Shown here one piece after another: positions 1-9,207 of a stretch of 12,239 nt of DNA (position 1 is its first letter; every line of letters begins with the position of its first letter). The notes beneath the pieces were generated by a model. The model saw only the letters and a program-made list of their open reading frames with translations. It was not told where the DNA came from and made no database searches. This stretch comes from Trachelipus rathkii (Eukaryota > Arthropoda > Malacostraca > Isopoda > Trachelipodidae). The stretch covers positions 1-12,239 of the forward strand of contig JABUQX010113428.1 in the NCBI GenBank assembly GCA_015478945.1. The letters are read 5' to 3'. A program made the translations under genes and the position numbers.

Positions 1-1310
1 GGTGCCGGGGTGAGCCTTGAAGGTTGACATGCTGGATGTAATGTTACTGGGCTTCTCCTTCGAAGGGGAATACATCAATGTGCACTAAGGGTTAATTCGC
101 TTATCATCAAAACCCAATATACATCTGCTTAGGGCACTCCTAGTAATACTGCGAGGAGCTATCTCAGAATCCTCCTTACTGGTCTACTTGCCAAACGAGT
201 TTTATAACATCCTTAACTCCCTCAACATCCCTTTGCAATCGATGATGCCTTTCTTCGTAGTGATGAAGGGAATACATAGTACTTGCTTTCCCCTCGTTCC
301 TAGAGTCTGCCTGGGTCCTGACCTGTCATCGTAGGCCCGCCGTGCTTGATTTCCTGGACTTCATAGTCCGTTAGTTAATCGTGGATTTACGGTCCCAGTG
401 TTTACTGACGACTCTAACAGAGGGGGACGCGGCCCGAGGTGCCGTCTGCTGTGCTTTCTGAACCGCAACCTCCTCCTATACCCTTCCCCTCATGCTTCAA
501 TTTAACGGCAAGAAGTTATGGTTTATGATTGCATTCTCCCTCTGAATTCTTATTCTCTAACCAAGAGCACTCACTTTATGTCATTTAGTTCAGCATTGCT
601 CAGCGCGGCCTCCAGATCGCTATAATGGCCCCTTATTCTTATCAGATAAATGACTATGATGAAAAGTGTCTAGCACGTGGTGTCAAGCGAAGTTATTCTT
701 CGGCTGCTCCATCGCTCGTAAGAAACATCACGTCTAAAGTACTCATGGTTTGAAACGTCATATTCACGAAGAGGGTAGAACTCGGACAGCAAGACGCTGC
801 GACTAATGCCCCTGAATAAGTTTCTCCACTCGCCGCCCTATCGTCTCTTCTCATTCGAGCTGCGATCTAGGTACCTACGTGGATGGCCCATTCGACAGGT
901 CGCCGTCCATGCACTGTTTTATCCGCACGTGTTAATTCGGGCGACAGTGAGGCTTCCGGATCGTTATTGCGCAAGAGTCCTGAGAATGATTGATTTTCAG
1001 GGAGGGAAGGTATAACTTATAGAAGTATACAAGCTCGACTACATTGGTAACTAAGTTCTTCCTCTCAAACGAAAAGAGGCTTGCACGAGGTGCCAGCGCT
1101 TGCTGCATTCCTCCGTATGGCCACTGCTTCCGCAATATACTCACAGCCGACTACTAGTGTTCACGGACTCTGCTTCCCATCTGGCAAATTTTGCCCGTCG
1201 CCAGTAGAGACTCTTGGCTGCGAATATATTTACTCATGATCTTAGATTGTTGTCCGCCAAGCTGTAGCCCCATTCGCCGTCGTTCCATTTTTCCTACTTT
1301 ATCGGTCCAT
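1..1310. other. Unassigned balanced-composition DNA
   Basis: No gene, RNA or repeat is recognisable on either strand. By eye the GC content is near 45-50 percent, CpG is about as frequent as base composition predicts, homopolymers stay at five or fewer, and stop codons occur in every frame at about the chance rate. The open frames of 60-70 codons (for example 806-1015 plus and 932-1144 minus) overlap each other on opposite strands and show no recognised motif. The character changes to AT-rich DNA from about 1310-1370. I cannot tell whether this is ordinary unique sequence, very old repeat, or sequence from another source. Confidence 0.6.
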
Positions 1311-1662
1311 AGAACCTTCTAAAAGGTTTATCCCATATTATCTGAAATCATCACCACTTTAACGGGTATACTCGTATATGATTTGCTATGTAATATTAGA
1401 CTATTTATAAATGTTAGGACTCGTTTATTTATTTTGAGTCGAATATGTAAGTTTCGACCATTTCAAATTATTCTTTGACATTTAAAATATGAATTAGCCA
1501 GGACCCACATAGAGTGATATTCAACCTCACGTGTGAAACCGCTTTTCTCTGTGGGCCGGTGGTTGAGCGGTCCTGTTCATGAACTTAAAAAAATAATAAA
1601 TAAATAAATAGATAAAAAATAGTATATGTGTGTGTGCTGCGTGTGACGCGTGTAGGAGTCGA
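1311..1662. other. AT-rich spacer with an A-rich tract
   Basis: This is non-coding AT-rich DNA. A stretch at about 1545-1575 (GGCCGGTGGTTGAGCGGTC) is vaguely like the 5' part of a tRNA-derived short interspersed element. It is followed at 1587-1620 by an A-rich tract built from AAAT/AAATA units, as retroposon tails often are. No convincing B box and no target-site duplication is visible, so an element is not called. Confidence 0.4.
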
Positions 1663-2570
1663 ATATATATATATATATATATTTATAGTAGTAAAACATG
1701 GGTTAATATTATATGACTCCTATTGTTACTGTTTATTCAGCAGATTTTTGAAGAGCGGAAGCTGTATATTGTATTTAGTCTGGGATACCTTTTCAGTGAT
1801 TTCTATATATATATATTATTGATATGAAGTATATTAAGTTTATAATATTATGTAGTGTATATATAATATTGGATGATATATATGATACTGGATTATATAG
1901 TTATATTAATATATATATAGTATATAGTATATAGTATATAGTACTATATATACATATTGTATCATATATATATATTATATATATGATATATATATAGCTG
2001 AATGATGTATTATATATATAAGTTTATTTTATTACTATATATATGATATATATATATATATATATATCATATATAGTATTATTATTAACATATATATAAA
2101 TGGAGACATACATACATACATAGTATATATACTGTATATAATATATATATATATATACTATATCATATATAGTATATAGTATATATATATAATAGTTATA
2201 TATTATATTATATATACTATAGTATATATATATTATATATATTATAAAATAAATATATATATTATATATTATTATATATATATTATCATATAATATATAT
2301 CGTATATATATATATATATAGTATATATTATATATATTATATAATATATATATATATTAATAAATATATATATATATATATATAATGTATAGATAATAGT
2401 GTATCTTACATATAATAGTATCATATAGTATATGGGTGCTCAGTGATCGTATAGTTCGAGTAGAAGTGATAGAGGTGGAAAACATGTAAGTACGTATATA
2501 TATATATTATTATAATATATATATATATATTATATATCATATATATATATATATATAAATATATATTGAT

Positions 2571-2602
<32 letters not shown>

Positions 2603-2612
2603 ACTGTTATTA

Positions 2613-2650
<38 letters not shown>
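1663..2650. repeat. Imperfect (TA)n microsatellite block
   Basis: The block is dominated by alternating TA, with scattered G or C giving units such as TATAG and TATAC. It opens with a short (TA)n at 1663-1682, has a less repetitive gap at 1686-1802, then runs almost continuously from 1803 to about 2650. A run of TATATAG-like units sits near 1910-1945, a short CATA array at 2108-2122, and a more complex island at about 2425-2490. The tract is self-complementary throughout and could form cruciforms. Runs of this type are hard to assemble, so the length here may not be exact. Confidence 0.9.
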
Positions 2651-2653
<3 letters not shown>

Positions 2654-3172
2654 TAGTGACCTTATTAATCCTAACGCCTTTCGTTAGAATTCAAATGAAA
2701 CTTGGCAGAAAATGTCAGAATCCTATTATAATTAGGAAAATCGCCATAAAATCTCGCGGGCAAGAGTCAACGTCCGCCCCATCAAAAAAAAAAAAAAAAA
2801 AATAATAATATTATTTCTTCACAGCGGTAATATAAGCTAATATGCGAAATATTTAAAAAAGAAGCATGTGGCATTAATATTCTTCTACGATCATGTAAAG
2901 AGGAATTGAGGTAATACTACTTCTACCTTTTTTCAAGCTCATTTTCGCAGAAATCTATTGGTACGCTTTTCTTTCTTTGTAGCTAATCTTTGAAAGCATT
3001 GTCATTTAGATTTCAATGGAAATTCTGAAACTGCGGTTAATTTTTAATTTCGCTCCGTGCTTTCTCGCATGAGACAAAGTGTTATAAAAATGAATTTTGC
3101 GTGCTTGTAAAAAAAAAAAATCAGGGGGGGCGGCGGTCTGCTGTTGGTTTTAATTACGAGTTTTATTTAATT
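2651..3172. other. AT-rich unassigned spacer with homopolymers
   Basis: No gene or known repeat is recognised. Notable runs are A19 at 2784-2802 followed by a few AAT units, A12 at 3109-3120, and G7 at 3124-3130. The A19-AAT stretch could be the tail of a plus-strand retroposon whose body lies at about 2660-2783, but no promoter boxes or flanking duplications are visible. The only open frame here (3101-3289) starts inside the A/G homopolymers and is not credible as a gene. Confidence 0.5.
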
Positions 3173-3204
3173 CAGTGGTTTTCAACTATGGTGCGCTGCA
3201 CCCC
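3173..3204 (+). repeat. Left hAT-like terminal inverted repeat
   Basis: This is the left member of the pair. The outer eight bases are identical to the right end, and the inner GTGCGCTGCACCCC corresponds to GTGGCGCACCCC of the right end. The middle differs in length and sequence. Confidence 0.65.
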
Positions 3205-3285
3205 TTGGCGTGCGTCTCGAATGACCGCAGGGGATCGGCGCGATATTAGCGTAAGGGATACAATTTTATTTTCTAGCAGACTCAT

Positions 3286-3373
3286 ATAGTATATATTATA
3301 TAGTATAATTATCATATATATTAATATATATAGTTATATATATATACTAATATATATCTATTATATATATATA

Positions 3374-3407
<34 letters not shown>

Positions 3408-3984
3408 CATAATATATTAAAATAATTATATATATTTATTATATATATATAGTATATATATATATATGTATATATATCATATATAATATATACACTATAT
3501 AGTATTATATATATATACATATATATATATAGTATATATATTTATATATATATATATATACATAGATATATTATATAGTATATAATATATATTATATATA
3601 TAGTATTTAAAAAAAAAAAAAAAAATATATATTATATATAGACATAATATATATAGTAATATATAGTATGTAATATATAGTATATATATATATATAATAA
3701 TATATATGTAGTATATTATATATATATAGATAATAATATATATATATTATATTATATATAGTAGCTATATATTATATATTTGATGTTAAATCAACTGCAA
3801 TACGATTAATATATCAAATAACAGTATATACTATATGATATAGTAGGTATATATATGAATATTATATATATAGTATATTATATATATTATTATATTATAT
3901 ACTGTATATATTATATATATATATATAATATATATACATATATTATATATATTATAATATATATTATGTATATATATTATTATG
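3286..3984. repeat. Imperfect (TA)n block inside the hAT-like element
   Basis: Alternating TA with interspersed TATAG, ATATTA and TATAC variants. It is broken by an A17 run at 3609-3625 and by a non-repeat island at about 3780-3835. Open frames across it encode only Ile/Tyr low-complexity strings. Confidence 0.9.
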
Positions 3985-4104
3985 TCTTAAAATCTATACT
4001 CTTGATGCGGCAGAGAAACATCTTTTGCACAAAAACCAGCAAAGGAAAATTGAAAAAATGACTGTTCACATGCACTTTTCGGCTGTATTTTTCTACACAA
4101 TATG

Positions 4105-4312
4105 TATTATTATTATGGTACGTATTATTATTATTATTTTAATTATATTATTATTATTATTATTACTTAATTATATTATTATTATTATTATTATTATTGT
4201 ATTAATTATTATTATTATTTATTATTATTATCTATTTTATTATTATTATATTTTCATTATTTTATTATCTATTATATTATTATTATTTATTATTATTATT
4301 ATTACTGGTGGT
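4105..4312 (+). repeat. (ATT)n trinucleotide microsatellite
   Basis: About 200 bases of ATT/TTA units with small interruptions lie between non-repeat islands of the hAT-like element. A plus-strand open frame across it (4025-4399) is almost entirely Ile and Leu and is an artefact of the repeat. Confidence 0.9.
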
Positions 4313-4548
4313 TATTTTATGTTTTTGTTATTGATGTTATCGTTATTAAATGTACTCTCTGTTTGTTATTTACATTATTTTATCCTCATTTTTAGTTAAT
4401 TTTATTGTATTATTTTTGATGCAGTTTTTTACTTAATTATGATTTCTTGTTGCATTAAATCAATTTTGTTCTTGGTGTGGTTGCGACTTGCTTTGTGGGT
4501 CTCGATTTGTGACTTTGTTAAAAATAAGCAATAGTTTAACCGACGTTT

Positions 4549-4691
4549 TAATATATATATATATCTATATATATATTAGTATATATATATATATATCTAT
4601 TTATAATATATATAATATATATATTATATATATATATATATTATATATATATATTATATATATATTATATATATTATAATAATATATATAT

Positions 4692-4738
<47 letters not shown>

Positions 4739-4859
4739 CTATATATATAATTATAGTATATTATATATTATATATTATATTTTATAATATATATATATAT
4801 ATATTATATATATAATAATAATAATTATATATATATATATATTATATATATATATTATA
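4549..4859. repeat. (TA)n microsatellite block
   Basis: Near-pure alternating TA with occasional ATATTA and TATAA steps. It ends about 50 bases before the right terminal inverted repeat. Confidence 0.9.
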
Positions 4860-4909
4860 GTTGGAAAAGAAATTAGGGGTGGTATGGAATCTGATTTTTT
4901 CATCAGCTT

Positions 4910-4947
4910 GGGGTGCGCCACTAAAACAAAAAGATGGGGAACCACTG
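4910..4947 (-). repeat. Right hAT-like terminal inverted repeat
   Basis: Read on the minus strand it begins CAGTGGTTCCCC and ends GGCGCACCCC, mirroring 3173-3204. It ends with CCACTG at 4947 on the plus strand, directly followed by ATTTATTA. Confidence 0.65.
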
Positions 4948-5016
4948 ATTTATTACAAGCATATTTCTCACATTTTTAGTAAAGTTTCTTGAAATCAGTG
5001 AAGGCGTTGGAATTAA

Positions 5017-5081
5017 CCACAAACACACTAGACATAACCACATCACACACACCATCACACAGCACACACCACAACACACAC
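5017..5081 (+). repeat. Imperfect CA-rich repeat
   Basis: A degenerate ACACAC/CACAT stretch that passes directly into (TA)n at 5082. Compound CA-TA microsatellites of this kind are common in animal genomes. Confidence 0.75.
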
Positions 5082-5190
5082 AGTATATATATATATATAT
5101 ATAGTTATATATATAGTATATATATATATATATATAGTATTATATATTATATTATATATATAGTATTATATATTATAATATATTTATATT
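5082..5190. repeat. (TA)n microsatellite
   Basis: Alternating TA with TATAG and ATATTA variants, continuing the CA-rich repeat before it. A plus-strand open frame (4989-5486) runs across both, but its first half is repeat-encoded. Confidence 0.9.
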
Positions 5191-7020
5191 TATTACGCTG
5201 TCACACCACTTCACGGGAGCATGGCCCTAATTCAGGAAAGCGGTGTTTACACGCCATCAGAAGATCAAAAATTGAAATTAAATTTGCCGCAGCATTTAGC
5301 ACGACGCAGGCTTTAAAAAGGTGGGGGAGATTTAAATTCAGGGCAGGACATCTAGAAAGATGGAGAGAGAATTCCACAGAAACAGATGTGGCAGGAAAGA
5401 AAGGGAAAGCACTCGCAGCGACTAGCCTGGAGTCTTTACCAACACATCAACAACATAACCTCATTTTGCAGACACATCAACCCTAGGTTCTACGAGGGGC
5501 GACGTAAAGGTGGAGCGTACGCGAGTGATAAAGCATCCCATCGCAGCACCTGCCGCTGCTGTTCGTGAGTTTTTAAAAAGCCCTTCTTTTAACTATTTCT
5601 ATAATAGGTTGTTATTTTCTCATTGTGTTGGAATGTCAGGAATGTTATCTTGAGTTATGTGTCTTTGGGTGGACCAAGCCCATACAATACATCCATGTTC
5701 ATTTGAGAAGCGAAGGATGAAACCTAAAGACATTTTCAATAGATTAAATGTTATTAGATGTGCTGAGTTCCAAGCTGGAGAAATGTGAAAGTACACGGTA
5801 ATAGGTATACTTTGTCGAATAGTTTTAGTACAGTAATTAGCTCAAAGGCAGGAATGGAACAACATTATTACATTTTCTCGCACTCTGTATCACGAAATAG
5901 TCTATTGGTGTGAGTAAAACTGATTTTTTTTTATTTGGGCATCATTTTAAAGGGGTTCTCCAGCTCAAGAATGCAGAAGGCAGGAATCCTAATAAGTACA
6001 TAAACATCTTGACTATTATTCGGGTTAAAAAGCCAAGGAGGCCGCGTATTAAGATAATTGCTCCAATAATACGTACCCTCGCTGTGGATACGTAGTATTG
6101 GAGAATTACATGCATTAAGAAGGAATTTAAATACTTTGTTTTTCACACTCTCGTGGGTCTCTTCAAGACCTCGCTTTTTCTAAACATCATGATACGCATC
6201 TAAACTTTGGCATTGGTCAGAAGGGATGTCATGAATATTCTGTCACCTGTAATGCTTATTCATTGAGTTACTCTTTGCTCGGCACTGAGGGTTTATTGCG
6301 AGACCGTTTGTAGTAAACAGAATGATTTTTGAATTTTATGTAAAGATAATTTCAGGCGTTTCCAAGACATTTCATTGTTTAAGGATGTAATTTTAAAGGG
6401 TGTAAAAGGTTGCAAGAGAATCTTATATAATCATTGGTACAACTTGCTGTATATAGTGACTCACTGTTACGCATAGTGCATGAGACGAGAGCATTGTACC
6501 GATTGAAAAAGCACTTTGGAATAAGTATCTGTGAAAAGTGTTTAGTTCCTTGATGGGGCAGATGGGAGAAGATTTTTGTAGTAAGTGAGCAATATTAGCT
6601 TTTTTTAGGTATATGGGAATTGAATAATTATGTAACTTGTAACACAACATGGGATATAGCTAGACGAGCAATTCTCAGGAGACTTTCTATTCCGCACAGA
6701 TAACTATGTGGAGATACTCAGAATTCGGTAAAGAAGTATAACGGAGAAGGATTCAACGCTGACGTGAGTCTCGGTTCTATTGCATAGTATATTAAATTCT
6801 GAAATAGCAGATGTAAGGAGTGACAGATACGACTCAATGGGGGACTTCGAATTGTTATAAGAGGAAGTATTGTAGTGGGTAGGAGTCTACGAAGCCTTAT
6901 AATAGCTATGATGAGATAAAGATATGCCTAGAGTCTGGGATGGATGTGGAAGAAGCTTGCTGGGAGGAGAAAAAAATATTCATAAATATAATAGTGTTAA
7001 ATGTGGGATAGGCAGGGAGT
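5191..7020. other. Unassigned region, possibly decayed retrotransposon 3' part
   Basis: No gene is recognised. 5191-5600 is less AT-rich and keeps a plus-strand frame open from the repeat to 5486 (about 97 non-repetitive codons, Lys/Arg-rich), but it matches no family I know and lacks a convincing start. From 7020 down to about 6900 on the minus strand, short Ser-rich stretches such as PDSRHIFISS faintly recall the segment after the RT palm in Jockey-like elements, so LINE B may continue here beyond recognition. The minus-strand frames at 6423-6650 and 5931-6146 contain no motif I can name. An imperfect hairpin lies at 6055-6108. Confidence 0.4.
6055..6108. repeat. Imperfect inverted repeat (hairpin)
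   Basis: The arms CTCCAATAATACGTA (6061-6075) and TACGTAGTATTGGAG (6089-6103) pair over 15 positions with a single mismatch around a 13-base loop. Beyond an unpaired G at 6060, the pairing continues for 5 more bases (TAATT 6055-6059 with AATTA 6104-6108), giving 19 base pairs in all. It is not part of a (TA)n tract. It could be the end of a small palindromic element or a structured RNA. Nothing in the flanks decides which. Confidence 0.7.
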
Positions 7021-8340
7021 AAATTATGTAAGGAATCATAGTGCATCCCCAGACGGTAAATTACCTCTCAGAGTGAAATCGAAGTAACATGTGGAGAATC
7101 TGTTTCTGGTAATAAGGACGAAAGAAGCGATAGAAGGAAAAGAGTCAGCAGCTCTAATAAGCAATACTATGTCGGAAGATATATTTAGAGCCTGGACGAT
7201 TCTCTTATGATAATGGGTAGTAAACATATAAGAATGGCATATAGATTATGATGCCATTGGTAATATTTTGTGATGGGGCTTCTTCATTTTTATTCTTAGA
7301 AACCAAAGGAGGGGAGCTTGAAGAGCAGTGACGCTGCTGTGGCCATACTCGTGCAAATGCTTTGGATATGTCAAGGACGCCACGCAAGCAAGTCTCCCCG
7401 TAGTTTTTAAGGGCGGAAACCATAAATCAGTAAGATAGGAAAGTATATCGCCAGTAGATCCTCGAGCGCCGAAAGCCTTACTGGCGATCGAAAAGAAGTG
7501 AATGAGATTCCAGATGATCTAAGAAATGAGCAGTTGAGAAGAGTTTCAAAAGATCTTGAGATAGAATACAGAGTAAAGCTATAGGGAATAGTTGGAAGAT
7601 CTGAGCCGCTTCCTTTTTTTCGGAAATAGGTTGGCATGTGCGTGGCTTCCACACTGAGGGAAAGGCTGGTTTGTATTGAGAAATAGAGATATAGTTGAAA
7701 CGAGGGGCGGGATAGCACGGAAGCCACACTCCTTCAAACCTCGGGGAGGAATGCCATCCCGGGCCACCCGGCTTCCTAACGTTCGTAGATTTCCCAGGAG
7801 CCCATCCACGCGCGATCGAATGTAATCACACAGGAAGGGCATAGGACACCTGAGGCGAAAAAGGTAGGACGCGATGAGGAATCGGCCAGAATCGCTCCAG
7901 TTTGGTTGAGTAGAGAAAAATAGGATCGGCCGAAGAAGATTGGCCTTTTCAGTGGGAAAATTAGCAACAGAACCATCAGAGCGAATAAGAGGAGGAAAGT
8001 ATGATTTACAGTTGTTGTTAGAGATGTTTTTTTGTAAGAGGCCAGAAGATTTTGTAGTAGTTAGAACCAAGGCCAGTTAGCGCACTTTTGTTTGATGAAA
8101 GCCCGCTTTGCTGGTCGAAGAGAGTATCCCAGCAACGATTTCTAGCAGAATGAAGATTAGCAAGTTAGTGATACGGAGAACGAGAATTTTCCACTCCGGA
8201 TGCGCGCACTGCTTCTAGCCTGAATGGCCAGACATAACAAGCACGATCGAGCCATGGATTATGAAGGAGAGAAAAATTAGCTAAGAAGGAATGAACCTGC
8301 ACATCCCATCAACGATTACAGCTCCCACCTTATCCGGCCA
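7021..8340 (-). mobile_element. LINE B: fragment of a Jockey-like non-LTR retrotransposon
   Basis: A minus-strand remnant of an ORF2 polyprotein, recognisable from the segment between endonuclease and RT through RT motif A. It has lost its 5' end (ORF1 and endonuclease) and its 3' end is not visible. The boundaries are set by where recognisable protein ends. Upstream on this strand it runs into unassigned sequence and then a (TA)n block at 8525-8660. The RT sequence differs clearly from that of LINE A, so this is a separate lineage and insertion. Confidence 0.8.
7021..8340 (-). pseudogene. Decayed ORF2 reverse transcriptase of LINE B
   Basis: In an intact element this protein copies the element RNA into DNA at the nicked chromosomal target. 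Visible pieces, in order on the minus strand, are: DKVGAVIVDGMCRFIPS near 8337; NPWLDRACY near 8258, like the usual PWFDxxC; HSARNRC near 8145; AKRAFIKQKC near 8115; then a long open frame from 8070 to 7579 with YFPPLIRSDGSVA, DGIPP, LKEC, a FP-C segment and PKK-SNY. A second frame follows with HLESHSLLFDRQ and GFR, then LDISKAFARVW at 7378-7343, which is RT motif A with its catalytic Asp kept and the following AFD changed to AFA. A worn LPSG near 7045 may be motif B. The YADD box is not visible. At least three frames are needed and stops intervene, so it cannot make protein. The family is Jockey-like by resemblance, not by search. Confidence 0.85.
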
Positions 8341-8524
8341 GAAGTCGAAGCGTCACAGAGCCAGCAGTCATTCCAAATATAGGTATAGCGTAGAGCAACG
8401 CGAAGGCCCCTCATGCGGCCCGATCAGAAGGTGCAGGAAAACGAGGTAGAGGCAGAATGGAGCTTGTTGGCAGAGAGAAGTATTAAATTCGAAGAGATAT
8501 AAGGTTGTGGCTAGATTTACCGAT
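8341..8524. other. Unassigned DNA upstream of LINE B
   Basis: This stretch may belong to the 5' part of LINE B ORF2, which is expected just upstream on the minus strand, but no motif is recognisable in any frame. Confidence 0.35.
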
Positions 8525-8660
8525 TTATATATATATATATATATTATATTAATTCTAATATACTATATATTAAGTATACTATATATATTAGTATATATTA
8601 TATATATATTAGATATATATATTAGTTATATATATTATTATATATATATATAATATATAG
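8525..8660. repeat. (TA)n microsatellite
   Basis: Alternating TA with TATTAG and ATATTA variants, separating LINE B from the LINE A side. Confidence 0.9.
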
Positions 8661-8993
8661 GTTTTCTTTACCATATATATATACAGTTTTATGTGTAATC
8701 GTGGGTATAGGTGGTGCGTATGTGCTTGGCTTAAGTAGAGTTTACTTTAGTTTTTTCCTGTATCAATATTATGAAGGCATCTGAATGACTTATACAAACT
8801 GGAAATAACACCTCACACAAAGTAGCCTCTCGTTGTCACAAAATCACACACTAGCACACACAAATGTATACTTTGCAATAAAGATCCATCTCTATAATAC
8901 AAATACACACATCCTTCATACACCAATCTTGCTATCAGTATATTTATATTAAAATATGCTTACAACGAAGAGCATGAAAATGGGTACTAGACT
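8661..8993. other. Unassigned AT-rich spacer, CA-rich in part
   Basis: No gene is recognised. 8808-8935 is rich in CACA and ACAC motifs on the plus strand without being a regular repeat. A single AATAAA at about 8878-8883 has no gene upstream to serve. Confidence 0.5.
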
Positions 8994-9083
8994 ATACATA
9001 CATACAAAATACATACATACATACAACATACATACAATACATACATACATACATACATACATACATACATACATACATACATA
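8994..9083 (+). repeat. (ATAC)n tetranucleotide microsatellite
   Basis: About 20 ATAC units with a few short breaks (AAA and single-base slips). On the minus strand it reads as (GTAT)n and lies about 100 bases past the last recognisable protein of LINE A. That position suits a simple-repeat 3' tail of the retrotransposon or a repeat that grew from one. Confidence 0.95.
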
Positions 9084-9207
9084 AATGAGGATATAAAAAT
9101 TCTATTTTCTTTTATATAAAATATTTAATTGAGAAGGCACAACAATAAGGCCTATAAAACTTCCATATACGGAGATCGTTCTTAGAATTGATTGTTTGTA
9201 AATGTGT
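9084..9207 (-). other. Probable end of LINE A, not recognisable
   Basis: This lies between the last readable ORF2 codons and the (ATAC)n repeat. It is AT-rich, has no recognisable protein, and is probably eroded element or its 3' untranslated part. Confidence 0.35.

Larger units (their letters stand above)
3173..4947. mobile_element. hAT-like non-autonomous DNA transposon remnant
   Basis: The left end begins CAGTGGTTTTCAACTATGG and reaches CACCCC at 3204. The right end, read on the minus strand from 4947, begins CAGTGGTTCCCCATC and reaches GCGCACCCC at 4910. A CAGTGGTT start with a GCGC-CACCCC inner block is the usual form of terminal inverted repeats in hAT transposons of the Charlie/SPIN kind. 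The flanking octamers ATTTAATT (3165-3172) and ATTTATTA (4948-4955) agree at 6 of 8 positions, which suits a worn 8-bp hAT target duplication. No transposase reading frame is visible. The interior is (TA)n and (ATT)n microsatellite with short non-repeat islands at 3205-3285, about 3780-3835, 3985-4105, 4312-4548 and 4860-4909. The span of 1775 bp is probably inflated by repeat growth. Confidence 0.65.

Noticed and set aside
806..1144. Overlapping open frames on both strands (806-1015 plus, 932-1144 minus)
   Set aside because: About 70 codons each, no motif, overlapping on opposite strands, in DNA with chance-level stop density.
1545..1600. tRNA gene
   Set aside because: Only a loose resemblance to a D-arm region; no T-arm consensus and no cloverleaf pairing.
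1628..1822. Plus-strand open frame of 64 codons
   Set aside because: Flanks and partly consists of (TA)n encoding Tyr/Ile; no recognised domain.
3855..4679. Three plus-strand open frames encoding Ile/Tyr/Leu-rich proteins that look like membrane segments
   Set aside because: They are translations of (TA)n and (ATT)n microsatellite; the apparent hydrophobic segments come from repeat codons.
4989..5486. A 165-codon plus-strand open frame
   Set aside because: The first half is translated CA and TA repeat; the second half has no recognised family or start. Kept only as a finding for its non-repeat part.
5910..6146. Short frames on both strands over the hairpin
   Set aside because: Both about 60-70 codons, mutually overlapping, no motif.
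7036..7227. Minus-strand open frame of 63 codons considered as a separate gene
   Set aside because: It lies where the LINE B reverse transcriptase should continue and has a weak SFLxxR-like pattern; better read as part of that pseudogene.
8878..8883. AATAAA polyadenylation signal
   Set aside because: No gene on the plus strand upstream; the hexamer is expected by chance in AT-rich DNA.
8994..9083. CRISPR-like array
   Set aside because: Units are 4 bases without spacers; it is a plain microsatellite.
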